Positions 1 to 8,999 of a stretch of 64,000 bases of DNA are shown here, in pieces (position 1 is the stretch's first letter; each line of letters starts with the position of its first letter). The position numbers and the translations under genes are program-made. The stretch lies in contig WHVY01000004.1 of NCBI GenBank assembly GCA_022266195.1, forward strand, positions 9,999,501-10,063,500, given 5' to 3'. The DNA comes from Tetranychus cinnabarinus (taxonomy: Eukaryota > Arthropoda > Arachnida > Trombidiformes > Tetranychidae). The notes under the pieces are model-generated. The model searched no databases. It saw only the letters and a program-made list of their open reading frames with translations, and had not been told where the DNA came from.

Positions 1-90
1 GGCTCCTCTTTTGAAGTAAATTAAGTTTATTTCAATTTATTACATTTGATAGGGTTCAACTTTTCTATTAATTTTATCCAATTATAACAG

Positions 91-1304
91 GGTCAACAAA
101 AACCGGCAATATCTACCAGTTCTTCATATCAGCTCAAATCGTCACAGGGTTCGAGAACTTATCGTAAGCATTTTATAACTTTGATCGGGTGAAACTTTTC
201 TCATAATATTGAATTTATTTACAGCCTGTCGAGCATGATAAACCTGTTTATCATCTTGAAGTGAACATTGACCAAGCATCAATTGGCAAACTTCGTTTCA
301 TTCTGTTGGTTGAATCATCTTTCTCAACTATGCCTGAATTAGGATTCAGTGAATATGACACGGATGATGTGAAAGGAATCCTTTTTGATACCAGTCTATT
401 TTTGCTCCTCGTTACTGTATTCGTTTCTTGTTTTCATGTAAGAATGGAAACTTTTCCTTTTTACTTTTCACGGCATTGAATTTTTGCAATAACATATTAA
501 TAAATCTATTCATCTTTAATTTCTAGCTTCTTTTCGACTTTTTGGCATTTAAAAATGATGTACAATTCTGGCGTCGTCGAGATTCAATGGCGGGACTCTC
601 CTTCAGCAGTCTCTTGTGGCGTTGTGTTTCTCAAATTATCATTGCACTCTATCTTCATGATCAACAAACTAGTTTAATTGTTGTAATTCCAGCTGATATT
701 GGAGCTTTGATTGAATTATGGAAGTTAAAAAAGGCCTTGAAAATTGAATTTGATGGTTTTAGGATTAAGATGAATTCTAGATCAAAAGATGAAAAGACAA
801 CTGATGCATATGATACTAAAGCGATGAAATATTTATCAATTTTCGTCCTCTATCCTCTTGTTACTGTTGGTGCAATTTACTCTCTCCTTTATACTGAACA
901 CAAATCATGGTATTCTTGGTTTATTCAAAGTGCAGCAAATGGTGTCTATGTATTTGGTTTCCTATTCATGCTACCGCAATTGTTCATAAACTACAAACTT
1001 AAATCAGTTGCTCACTTGCCATGGAAAGCATTCATGTACAAAGCATTTAATACATTTATCGATGATCTCTTTGCCTTTATATTGACTTCTATCCCTACTG
1101 CTCATCGCGTTGCTGCTTTCCGAGATGATATCGTGTTCTTAATCTATTTATATCAACGATGGTAATTATTACATTTTACTGTTTATTTTCTCTAACTTTT
1201 GAATTAACTATCATCTTTCTTTTCTTTTCAGGTTATATCCTGTTGATAAAAGTCGAGTTAGCGAGGATTCAGCAATCACCGATGAAAGTAAAAAAGAGGA
1301 TTGA
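91..1304 (+). CDS. CLPTM1L: CLPTM1L (CRR9)-like membrane protein, 3' part (5' end outside window)
   Basis: Four coding exons are visible: 91-163, 225-437, 527-1161 and 1232-1304 (stop TGA), all with GT-AG borders and matching phases. The first visible exon starts mid-protein, so the 5' exons lie before base 1. The spliced product reads NKNRQYLPVLHI, then FSEYDTDDVKGILFDT, FHLLFDFLAFKNDVQFW, LPQLFINYKLKSVAHLPWKA, FNTFIDDLFAF and LYQRWLYPVD. These blocks are diagnostic of the CLPTM1 family. WRC after the FDFLAFKND block and the WLYPVDKSRV end fit the CLPTM1L branch better than CLPTM1. Several hydrophobic segments in 527-1161 are the multi-pass membrane region. Family members sit in the ER membrane; CLPTM1L has been described as a scramblase for glucosaminyl-phosphatidylinositol in GPI-anchor synthesis (family knowledge). 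The C-terminal tail is short and acidic/basic. Nothing looks broken. Confidence 0.93.
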
Positions 1305-1446
1305 TGATTCTAAATTTTTTTATACTAGTCCCAATTGAAAAAAATGCAACGAAAATTGTATGGAAAGTAAAAAACTCAAGAGCGACCATCAAACTGCATT
1401 TAATGAATAAATTCTGTGAATTTTTTGCGTGATGATTGAGGCTTAC

Positions 1447-1452
1447 AATAAA
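1447..1452 (+). terminator. Poly(A) signal of CLPTM1L
   Basis: AATAAA (a second overlaps at 1451-1456), about 145 bp after the stop codon at 1304. A canonical signal at a suitable distance. Confidence 0.6.
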
Positions 1453-1456
1453 TAAA

Positions 1457-2134
1457 ATTGTTAATAAAATTAAGTATATTGCAACGACTCCTTAGTCATT
1501 TGCTTAGTAGAAAGTTTTAAAATGATTTCCATGATTGTCCAATGTAATCAGTGAATATTTAGGTTCAAGACTTTATTTTTAGACAATTTTCTTTACTTTT
1601 AATACAACGTTTTCAACAACCTAACACACCTTTCGCTCGTATTTAAATGCCACTTATTCTGGTAGCCTTAGAAACTGAGCTCTTCTTTGTTCCCTTCTGG
1701 AACAGGTTAGAGACGGAAATAAGAGGATATGGTTTAAGATACTACAAGTGAATTCTGAATCTCACTTTGCAAGGTTCTTTAAAATTTTTAAGTATCAATA
1801 AATTACAACAATTTATATATTAATCGTTATGAGAATCACAAATAATGATCATAATGAAATTTTATTAAGGAATTAAATGTAAAAATACATTCCTTTACAT
1901 GATGTCAATGTAAATGCAAATTATTAAATCGATCAATTAGCACAAGAAAAAAATGAATTGATAGTTTTCAAGTTAATATGAGAGATGCAGCAAAAAAAGT
2001 AGAACTAAAAAACAAAAAAAACCTGAATGATGGCAAAGGCTTAACAAATTTTGGCAGTTTACAGTTGGAAAAACACGTAGATGTGATATATTCGTTTGAT
2101 TGAAATTGGTTATTCATTGAGTCAACATTCATAT
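1457..2134. other. Intergenic, CLPTM1L to CDC25 copy A
   Basis: The genes on either side converge here. AT-rich, no open frame of note, no repeat structure I can recognise. The right end is the 3' flank of the minus-strand CDC25 gene. Confidence 0.5.
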
Positions 2135-2140
2135 TTTATT
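2135..2140 (-). terminator. Poly(A) signal of CDC25 copy A
   Basis: AATAAA on the minus strand (TTTATT on plus), about 45 bp past the stop codon of CDC25 copy A. I see no equivalent close behind copy B, where the DNA is instead a decayed CDC25 fragment. Confidence 0.5.
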
Positions 2141-2182
2141 TCAAAACCAAATCATCACAGTTGAAAAATTTTTGCTAGCTGA

Positions 2183-3130
2183 TTACGCTTTAGAGCTTTT
2201 ATTTTTGTTGCGAAACTGTCTCATTTCTTCTTTGTGATCTTTAGAAAGCATAGGTAAATAGTTTTGTGGTACACAAAGTTCCTTAAATTTTTCGTAAAAG
2301 GCTTTGTAACCGCCGTCCAATATGTAAATTTCAGGATGAAAAAGGCAAGGGTAACGAGAAAGATTATACTCTCGGTCTTTGTTTCTCAAAAATCTTAATA
2401 AACTAGGACCACGTTCTGATGAAAATTCACAATGGAAAATCAAAATATGACGATTTCTTTTACCATCTTTGTTTGCATCAATGTTCTCTTGTTGATTATC
2501 CAAAAGTTCACTTAACAGCATACTTTTATTGTAAATATTTTTAGCTCCAATGATATGACCACCTTTAAATTCATATGGATATCTTCCGTCTATAATGGTG
2601 TGGTTGTCGATAATGTTTTTGTACTGTCCACGTAAGAGAGCGGCAAGGGTTTCGGGGGTAATTGTTTTGAGATCACTATGTTTTCCAAGACAAACAGGTA
2701 AAGCATATTGTTGACTAAAATCTCCAATTAAATCTGGATCTTGTTCTGAGATTTGGACAGCTTTCATAATTTTGGCTTCACTTTCTTTTAGTTTGGTGGG
2801 TGATTTTTCAACATTTTCAGTTTTAGGTTGAGCAACTGGGATTGAAGATGGAATGTTAACTACATTCTTATTGATGGCACACTGTCGCACAGGGGTCATT
2901 CGACATTTTTTATTAGCCAAGCCAAGAACGGAGGGAGACATGGCCGATGTGTCAGATCTTTTAAGCGATACACGACGAATAACATTGGTGTTAACTTCAT
3001 TTTCATCTTTTATTAAAAGACGTCGAGAAAAGGATAGTACTGGTTTAGCAATCCTTCGATTCTCGATGGATGCTAGGTAAGGGGATTCGCAATGATTAGC
3101 CATTCCAAGAATAAGAAAAAACTTTAACAC
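2183..3130 (-). CDS. CDC25-type dual-specificity phosphatase, copy A (intronless)
   Basis: Uninterrupted frame of 315 codons. The C-terminal half is a CDC25 rhodanese-type catalytic domain. It has YPYEFKGGHIIGAKN (the family has YPYEYxGGHIxGAxN) and the phosphatase loop HCEFSSERGP at about residues 233-242, with catalytic Cys 234 and Arg 240. CDC25 removes inhibitory Thr/Tyr phosphates from cyclin-dependent kinases to trigger S phase and mitosis. The N-terminal half (about 130 residues) is low-complexity and Ser/Lys-rich, with possible SP/TP sites such as AMSPSV and KSPTK. At 315 residues it is shorter than most animal CDC25s (about 400-600). The true start may be the second Met (MANHCESP, ATG at 3101-3103), because the first nine residues are hydrophobic and unlike the rest. 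The lack of introns would fit a retrocopy origin, though intronless genes are common here. Copy B at 6500-7447 is almost identical. Confidence 0.9.
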   Translation of the reverse strand: MLKFFLILGMANHCESPYLASIENRRIAKPVLSFSRRLLIKDENEVNTNVIRRVSLKRSDTSAMSPSVLGLANKKCRMTPVRQCAINKNVVNIPSSIPVAQPKTENVEKSPTKLKESEAKIMKAVQISEQDPDLIGDFSQQYALPVCLGKHSDLKTITPETLAALLRGQYKNIIDNHTIIDGRYPYEFKGGHIIGAKNIYNKSMLLSELLDNQQENIDANKDGKRNRHILIFHCEFSSERGPSLLRFLRNKDREYNLSRYPCLFHPEIYILDGGYKAFYEKFKELCVPQNYLPMLSKDHKEEMRQFRNKNKSSKA

Positions 3131-3438
3131 GAAGACGATGACAAAGACTAACGCTTTGAAAATAAATAATAGGACAAAAACCTACATTGGCAAAAAAGAG
3201 AGCCAATTTTAGTTTAGGTGGAGCTGCATAATGAAACAAAGCGGGAGTTTTAATGATTTTCAAACTGGAACACAAATGCAAAAAGTTATTTTAACTAGAT
3301 TAGTTAGGTTAAAAATAAAAGAAAAAAGTGTAAAATGAATTAATTGATTCAGGTTCAGTTGAAAATATGAATAGATTGATAGATTTTTAGATAAACTTCA
3401 AATAAATCGTTGTTTATATTATTCAATTCATTTTCAAT
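2197..3438. repeat. Homogenised tract, duplicate A (identical to 6514-7755)
   Basis: By eye I find no difference and no indel between 2197-3438 and 6514-7755 (constant offset of 4317). Differences resume abruptly on both sides: several in the last codons of CDC25, and about 15 bp past the right edge alignment becomes poor. The tract covers nearly all of CDC25 plus about 300 bp of its 5' non-coding DNA. Confidence 0.8.
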
Positions 3439-3452
3439 GCAATGTCATGCGC

Positions 3453-3835
3453 AAATATGCCCCCTAAAAATTAAAAATAATTTTAATCAATAGATGACGC
3501 TATAGTTAAATCAAATTTTTTACAAAATAAATTCCAACATTGAGATCTAATGACAATCTGTTTTTATCATGAATATCTTTTGTTTCATATTTGTTCGAAG
3601 CATATACAAACGATTCACCGAATGATTAATGGCCTTTCGCAGTGTTTATGATTATTTTGCAAATTCCTTATAATCCTTTTATCAACCTTTAATCCATTTA
3701 TCTTGTATCATTTCTTTGTGATTGTTTGTTGCTATCCTTTGAATAACCCTACGAATTCAAAATTACATCTTCTGTCTTTACTTCAGTCCAAAACACGCAA
3801 CAGGTTTGCATAAACTTGTTTAAAATTATAACAAC
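3453..3835. other. Bidirectional promoter region, CDC25 A / SENP8
   Basis: Divergent intergenic DNA. A related but diverged copy lies at 7760-8070: both share the stretch around AATTTTAATCAATAGATG, the TCTTTACT block and the GCAACAGGTTT just before the SENP8 start. No TATA or initiator can be assigned with confidence. Confidence 0.4.
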
Positions 3836-4516
3836 ATGGCCTCCTATGGGGAAAATGTTTTAAGCTATCATGACACCTTGCTGAGACAAACTGATGTTGG
3901 TACTCTAGAACCGGGAAAATGGGTTAATGATAACATTATCAGTTTCTGGTTTGAATATCTGGAACACGAAGTTTACTCTGATTATGAGCCTTTTATCAAA
4001 TTTATTCCCCCTGATGTCGCTCAGTTTATTAAATCTGCTGCTGAAATTCCGTCTCAAGTTTCCGATGTTTCATCTGTTTTGGAATCAATGAATTTATCAA
4101 AGAAACAACTTATTCTTATTCCTATCAATGATTCACCAACCGATGCAATTACCACCAGTGGAACTCATTGGACATTAGCAACTTTTACAACTGAAAATGG
4201 CACCTTTGAACATTATGATTCTTTTGCAGGAAGTGTTAATCATCTTCATGCACAAGCTATTTTTCATGTACTTTCACCAATTTTAATACCTGATCGTGCC
4301 AGCGATATTGAACTTGATTTTTGTGAAGTTGCCTGTACTCAGCAAAGAAATAATTCTGACTGTGGAATCCATTTGATTTGTAATGCCGATGCAGTTTGTA
4401 AAAAATATTTTCTTGGTGATGAAAGGCCTGTGTCAGAGATTGTTTCCATTGATGTTATAAACAAAACAAGAAATGAACTAAAGACTTTGATTAGTAAAAT
4501 TAGACAACGAAGGTAA
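3836..4516 (+). CDS. SENP8: SENP8/NEDP1-like deneddylase (Ulp1-family cysteine protease)
   Basis: Single exon of 226 residues, close to the usual SENP8 size (about 212). It starts at ATG in ACAACATGG. The catalytic triad is visible: His 111 in GTHWTLATF, Asp 128 in EHYDSF and Cys 176 in NNSDCGIHL, with a Gln pair just before (TQQ) for the oxyanion hole. The N-terminal blocks LSYHDTLLRQTDV, LEPGKWVNDNIISFWFEYLE and QLILIPINDS match SENP8 rather than SUMO proteases. SENP8 processes the NEDD8 precursor and removes NEDD8 from non-cullin substrates (family knowledge). It is divergent from CDC25 copy A, with a shared 0.7-kb promoter region. Nothing looks broken. Its tandem duplicate at 8071-8313 is dead, so this is the only functional copy in the window. 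Confidence 0.93.
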   Translation: MASYGENVLSYHDTLLRQTDVGTLEPGKWVNDNIISFWFEYLEHEVYSDYEPFIKFIPPDVAQFIKSAAEIPSQVSDVSSVLESMNLSKKQLILIPINDSPTDAITTSGTHWTLATFTTENGTFEHYDSFAGSVNHLHAQAIFHVLSPILIPDRASDIELDFCEVACTQQRNNSDCGIHLICNADAVCKKYFLGDERPVSEIVSIDVINKTRNELKTLISKIRQRR

Positions 4517-4582
4517 AACTTTCAACGATTACTTCGATACTTGGACTATCAAATGAAACTCAAAGATAATTAAATCATGGTC

Positions 4583-4588
4583 AATAAA
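4583..4588 (+). terminator. Poly(A) signal of SENP8
   Basis: AATAAA about 65 bp after the SENP8 stop codon. Confidence 0.6.
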
Positions 4589-4857
4589 ATGAAGCATTAT
4601 TTTGTTTATTTGCATTTACTGCTCATTTAATTAATGAATTTTATCGGTTTATTTTTAAATCTTGACTTTACTCATTTTTCCAAATATTATTGATACTAAT
4701 CGAATTGAAGCTGAAAAAAGCTAACCGAGAAAATGTTAGACCAAGTTCATCTTGGTTAATCTGTCTATCTATGCTTGTTTTCCGAATTAAAAATGATACA
4801 TTGTGATTGAATTCGGAGTCAACTTAAGATTAACAGAGTTAACTGTTAGCAACTAAT

Positions 4858-5084
4858 GGGTGTAAAACTTAACAGCCTGCAAATTTTGAAGATGAGAAAA
4901 AAATGAGCTTACCTTTATCATAAAATTTGTTGATATTGATGACCAATGACCCACTGGTTTTGGTTTCCTGTCTCTGGCGTTTCATTATCTGTGTTCATCT
5001 TCATCAATATCAACAAATTTATGATAAAGGTAAGCTCAATTTTTTCTCATCTTCAAAATTTGCAGGCTGTTAAGTGTAACACCC
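4858..5084. mobile_element. Fold-back (long-hairpin) insertion, unit 1 only
   Basis: Two arms, 4858-4942 and 5001-5084, are near-perfect inverted repeats. The outer ends read GGGTGTAA and the inner sequence includes CAACAAATTTATGATAAAGG on the right arm. The loop is about 58 bp. The equivalent position in unit 2 (about 9700, GTTAGCAACCAGATAGG) has no insert, so it looks like a transposed fold-back/MITE-type element or a precise loss. The target-site duplication is not resolved, though the flanks are TA-rich. A transcript through it would form a very stable hairpin. Confidence 0.75.
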
Positions 5085-5839
5085 TTTAGATAGGACCATT
5101 TGATTTCCAAATAAATTTGGGAAAATCGTTAAGGGATTCTAAACTAGAAACGCCAAACGATTTGACTCACATTTGTCAGAAGTTAACCTTAGGTTAAAGA
5201 AATTGCGAGGTAAAACCTGAACAAAGAAGCAGAAGATTTCAAAGGATATTTTTTTCTGTCTTGAATGAAGAGCCAAAGAAAAGCAAACAGAATGTAAGCA
5301 AGCAGAAGAAAGAAGAGGAAAAAAGCAATGAAAGAGAAGAGAAAGAAATGAGCGTAAGTGAAAGATATGATGTTTAAATCAATTTTTCCAGGACAACTAA
5401 ATGAAAGGATATATTGACGATCAATATTGTATAAAGATGACTGTAGACTAGATAAAATTCAGAAATTTCAGTTCAACTGAGATGGTAATTGAATGAAAAT
5501 AGCGAATGCTGAGATAAAATGAGACAAAATACTTTCTTGCTGTTGAACAAGAGCGAAACTAGATTTACTTTTTAGTTTCCCTGCTTTTTATTTTTCTCAA
5601 AAATACATTCTTTCCCTTCCTTTCTGTAAGAATGCAGAGAGAAAAGGAGGCAAAGAAGAAGAAAGAGAAAGAGAAAGAGAGGGAAGAGTCCGATGACGAT
5701 GATTAAGATAACTGACAAAAGCTCATGTGAGATCAGTTAGAGGAAAAAAGCTTATCGATCAGGATTCGTTTAGGAGTTAGAATTTGTGTCGTTGACCATT
5801 TTAATATTAATTTGTGCTTACAACTGTTTCTTTGTTAGT
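5085..5839. other. Intergenic, purine-rich block (unit 1 copy of laminin upstream DNA)
   Basis: Contains a long GA/AAG-rich stretch (about 5210-5370 and 5630-5700) shared with unit 2 at 9830-9990 and 10270-10340. No gene seen. Confidence 0.5.
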
Positions 5840-6002
5840 ATGTGTCCAGTCTGAACACATTATTTAAAAGTATTTGCATATTTAAATTAATAGTTATTTT
5901 ATGGCTAAATGGTTTAATTTGAATTTATATTTTACATGAGCAACTGGTTGACATATAGCATCACCAAAAATATTGATCAGTCTTTTTTACCATTTTGATG
6001 CA
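5840..6002 (+). pseudogene. Relic of laminin-beta promoter and first exon
   Basis: Aligns with 10468-10660, which carries the real laminin start. The start codon of the live gene (ATG at 10607) corresponds to ATA at 5970-5972. The following GATCA and the TTTTTACCATTTTGA stretch survive, with a deletion between them. It has no downstream laminin exons. It marks the right end of duplication unit 1. Confidence 0.75.
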
Positions 6003-6035
6003 CAACATTTTCATTTGATTTTGTTACATTTAAAA

Positions 6036-6470
6036 GGCATAGGTACCACATAATATTGTGGTGTACAAAGTTAATCAAACTTCTTTAAAAACTTAGCAAT
6101 CGCTATTCATTTATCAGGGTGGGAAAAGAATAGGTTAACGATAAATATTGCGATCTCAATCTTTGTTTCACAAAAATCTTGATAAACTAGGACCACGTTC
6201 TGATGAAAATTCACAATTGAACTCCAGTATATGACGATATTTTTGCCATCTTTTTTCTCTTGTTGATTATCGAAACAAACGACAAAGTAATGATACCTTC
6301 AAGTAGATATTTTTTACTTCAATATGACCACCTTTAAATTTCAAATGGATATCTTCCGTCTATGATGGTGTGGTTGATGATTATTTTTGAAGACCAGAAG
6401 AGCAAGAAGATATGCAGATCACTGTGTTTTCCACGAGATACAGATAAAACATAAGGTAGAAAATTTCAAA
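6036..6470 (-). pseudogene. Third, decayed CDC25 fragment
   Basis: Minus-strand relic of the C-terminal half of the neighbouring CDC25 genes. The region around 6185-6215 still encodes a CEFSSERGP core, and 6320-6375 keeps the stretch matching the YPYEFKGGHI block. Many indels and stops destroy the frame, and the His before the catalytic Cys reads as Asn. It lies directly downstream of CDC25 copy B and behind the laminin relic, so the array once held at least three CDC25 copies or breakpoints. Confidence 0.8.
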
Positions 6471-6499
6471 TATGTTAAAGCAAAAAAAATTCTGGCTAG

Positions 6500-7447
6500 C
6501 TAAGCATTAGAGTTTTTATTTTTGTTGCGAAACTGTCTCATTTCTTCTTTGTGATCTTTAGAAAGCATAGGTAAATAGTTTTGTGGTACACAAAGTTCCT
6601 TAAATTTTTCGTAAAAGGCTTTGTAACCGCCGTCCAATATGTAAATTTCAGGATGAAAAAGGCAAGGGTAACGAGAAAGATTATACTCTCGGTCTTTGTT
6701 TCTCAAAAATCTTAATAAACTAGGACCACGTTCTGATGAAAATTCACAATGGAAAATCAAAATATGACGATTTCTTTTACCATCTTTGTTTGCATCAATG
6801 TTCTCTTGTTGATTATCCAAAAGTTCACTTAACAGCATACTTTTATTGTAAATATTTTTAGCTCCAATGATATGACCACCTTTAAATTCATATGGATATC
6901 TTCCGTCTATAATGGTGTGGTTGTCGATAATGTTTTTGTACTGTCCACGTAAGAGAGCGGCAAGGGTTTCGGGGGTAATTGTTTTGAGATCACTATGTTT
7001 TCCAAGACAAACAGGTAAAGCATATTGTTGACTAAAATCTCCAATTAAATCTGGATCTTGTTCTGAGATTTGGACAGCTTTCATAATTTTGGCTTCACTT
7101 TCTTTTAGTTTGGTGGGTGATTTTTCAACATTTTCAGTTTTAGGTTGAGCAACTGGGATTGAAGATGGAATGTTAACTACATTCTTATTGATGGCACACT
7201 GTCGCACAGGGGTCATTCGACATTTTTTATTAGCCAAGCCAAGAACGGAGGGAGACATGGCCGATGTGTCAGATCTTTTAAGCGATACACGACGAATAAC
7301 ATTGGTGTTAACTTCATTTTCATCTTTTATTAAAAGACGTCGAGAAAAGGATAGTACTGGTTTAGCAATCCTTCGATTCTCGATGGATGCTAGGTAAGGG
7401 GATTCGCAATGATTAGCCATTCCAAGAATAAGAAAAAACTTTAACAC
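6500..7447 (-). CDS. CDC25-type dual-specificity phosphatase, copy B (intronless)
   Basis: 315 codons, the same protein as copy A (2183-3130) except near the C-terminus, where KNKNSNA replaces KNKSSKA. The CX5R loop HCEFSSERGP and the whole catalytic domain are identical to copy A. The nucleotide sequence is also identical, including about 300 bp upstream, although the flanking duplicated DNA has diverged. Both copies should be active by the motifs. The 3' flank differs: copy B runs straight into the decayed CDC25 fragment at 6036-6470 and lacks the poly(A) signal seen behind copy A. The two genes may therefore differ in 3' UTR but share a core promoter. Confidence 0.88.
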   Translation of the reverse strand: MLKFFLILGMANHCESPYLASIENRRIAKPVLSFSRRLLIKDENEVNTNVIRRVSLKRSDTSAMSPSVLGLANKKCRMTPVRQCAINKNVVNIPSSIPVAQPKTENVEKSPTKLKESEAKIMKAVQISEQDPDLIGDFSQQYALPVCLGKHSDLKTITPETLAALLRGQYKNIIDNHTIIDGRYPYEFKGGHIIGAKNIYNKSMLLSELLDNQQENIDANKDGKRNRHILIFHCEFSSERGPSLLRFLRNKDREYNLSRYPCLFHPEIYILDGGYKAFYEKFKELCVPQNYLPMLSKDHKEEMRQFRNKNKNSNA

Positions 7448-7755
7448 GAAGACGATGACAAAGACTAACGCTTTGAAAATAAATAATAGGACAAAAACCT
7501 ACATTGGCAAAAAAGAGAGCCAATTTTAGTTTAGGTGGAGCTGCATAATGAAACAAAGCGGGAGTTTTAATGATTTTCAAACTGGAACACAAATGCAAAA
7601 AGTTATTTTAACTAGATTAGTTAGGTTAAAAATAAAAGAAAAAAGTGTAAAATGAATTAATTGATTCAGGTTCAGTTGAAAATATGAATAGATTGATAGA
7701 TTTTTAGATAAACTTCAAATAAATCGTTGTTTATATTATTCAATTCATTTTCAAT
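6514..7755. repeat. Homogenised tract, duplicate B (identical to 2197-3438)
   Basis: Partner of the 1.24-kb tract at 2197-3438. Sharp edges with diverged duplicated DNA on either side. Confidence 0.8.
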
Positions 7756-8070
7756 TTAATGTCATGCGCCCAAACAAAATTATTAATAATTTTAATCAAT
7801 AGATGTCGCTATAGTTAAATCAAATTTAAATTAATATCGGGTTCTCATCATTCATACCTGTTGAATTATCTTTAACAGGTTTACCGAATAATCTATGAAA
7901 TTTTTCAACCTTTCAACGATTTTTTGGCTGATTTCTTATCACGAATCGTTTCTTTACGATTGTTTGTTCCTATCCTTTGTAACGGTCAAATTGAAAATTT
8001 CATCTTTCGTCTTTACTAAAGTCCTGAACGTGCAACAGGTTTTTAAAAACCTGTTTAAAACCATAAAAAC

Positions 8071-8313
8071 ATGACCTCCTATGAGGAAAATGTGTTGAAC
8101 TATACTTTCACGAATTTTAATACCTGGCCGTGAAATTGTTCCCTATGAAGTACCTTGTAATCAACGAAGAAATGGCTCTGATTGTGGATTCCATTTGATT
8201 TGTAAAGTTTATGCATTTTGTAAAAATACGATGAAATAGCTATTATTGTTTTCTGTGCCTAACAGAACTTGAAATGAACTGAAGGCCTTTATTGCTGAAT
8301 TAGACAACTAAAG
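8071..8313 (+). pseudogene. SENP8 pseudogene (unit 2)
   Basis: Starts like SENP8 (ATGACCTCCTATGAGGAAAA corresponds to MTSYEEN). It then jumps by an internal deletion of roughly 420 bp to the region before the catalytic Cys. The block QRRNGSDCGFHLICK is still readable, followed by a premature TAG in place of the continuing C-terminus. The His and Asp of the triad are deleted. Non-functional duplicate of 3836-4516. Confidence 0.85.
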
Positions 8314-8574
8314 TGAAGCTTTCACTGATTGCTTCGATACGCCGAGTATCAAATGATAGTGGAAAGGCAATTCAAATGTCCGGCAATCAAAATTTGTTTC
8401 TCTTCTGAAAAGTATAACATACCACAGATGGCAGTACTTAAGCTAAATATTTCTTATTCAAAACTTTAACACCGATAAATAGCAGCAATTATCTTGTTAT
8501 ATTGTCCAGTTTTCTTCTCCATTGCCATTGATTCTCAATTGTGTTTAAATTGGCGTTTATTTAAATATTTCATC

Positions 8575-8874
8575 ATGTCATACGTTGATCCGTATTCTTC
8601 TGACCCTGATCAAGTCTGCCCATACAATCGAAGCCATATTGTTTCCTCCAAAAGATTTGCTGCTCATATCGTGAAATGTGCTAAAGTTTACTCTAATTCC
8701 AATTTGATAATTTGCCCTTTCAATGCCAAACATCGAATTGAACCGCACTTGATGCAAAGCCATATCAACTACTGCCCGCAGATGATCCCGGGAATCCTCG
8801 ATGATGTTCAGATGAAAAGATATAAAGAGTGGGCAAATCAAGGGCCAACAAACCAAGAAAACTCTGGAGTTTAA
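8575..8874 (+). CDS. GTSF1-like protein with two CHHC zinc fingers
   Basis: Single exon of 99 residues from the ATG at 8575 (MSYVDPYSSD). An upstream in-frame Met at about 8494 exists, but the family starts just before the first finger. Finger 1 is Cys15, His21, His31, Cys35 (CPYNRSHIV...HIVKC). Finger 2 is Cys47, His53, His63, Cys67 (CPFNAKHRI...HINYC). This spacing is the U11-48K/GTSF1-type CHHC finger, which binds RNA. A short, mostly polar tail follows. GTSF1/Asterix proteins work with Piwi or Argonaute proteins in piRNA-guided silencing in the germline (family knowledge). It sits inside unit 2 of the duplication, in a stretch (about 8390-9440) with no counterpart in unit 1. A U11-48K or TRM13-type CHHC protein is less likely given its size and pair of fingers. 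Confidence 0.85.
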   Translation: MSYVDPYSSDPDQVCPYNRSHIVSSKRFAAHIVKCAKVYSNSNLIICPFNAKHRIEPHLMQSHINYCPQMIPGILDDVQMKRYKEWANQGPTNQENSGV

Positions 8875-8992
8875 ATGGATTCAACTTCTTTAGTAATAAC
8901 TTAACAGAAATTTTTCTGTTTCTTTCAATCCTATGACTAATCTTTCAAGAAAACTCCATACCTTGTAACGATTTGCATTTTTTATTATGTTT

Positions 8993-8998
8993 AATAAA
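8993..8998 (+). terminator. Poly(A) signal of GTSF1-like gene
   Basis: AATAAA about 120 bp past the stop codon at 8874. Confidence 0.55.
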
Positions 8999-8999
8999 T

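Larger units (their letters stand above)
2183..6002. repeat. Tandem duplication, unit 1
   Basis: Order: CDC25 copy A (-), intact SENP8 (+), intergenic DNA, then a dead copy of the laminin-beta promoter and first exon. Unit 2 (6500 to about 10.66 kb) has the same order. Matching non-coding stretches include the DNA after SENP8 (4620-4860 against 9450-9690), the GA-rich stretch (5210-5700 against 9830-10340) and the pre-laminin stretch (5840-6000 against 10460-10660). Identity outside the CDC25 tract is only moderate, so the duplication is old. Confidence 0.85.

Noticed and set aside
2853..3080. 75-codon plus-strand frame conserved at 7170-7397
   Set aside because: Its identity in both places is explained by the identical CDC25 copies on the opposite strand.
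3096..3281. 61-codon minus-strand frame upstream of CDC25 (also 7413-7598)
   Set aside because: Overlaps the 5' end of CDC25 in another frame; kept identical only because the whole tract is identical. An upstream frame role cannot be shown.
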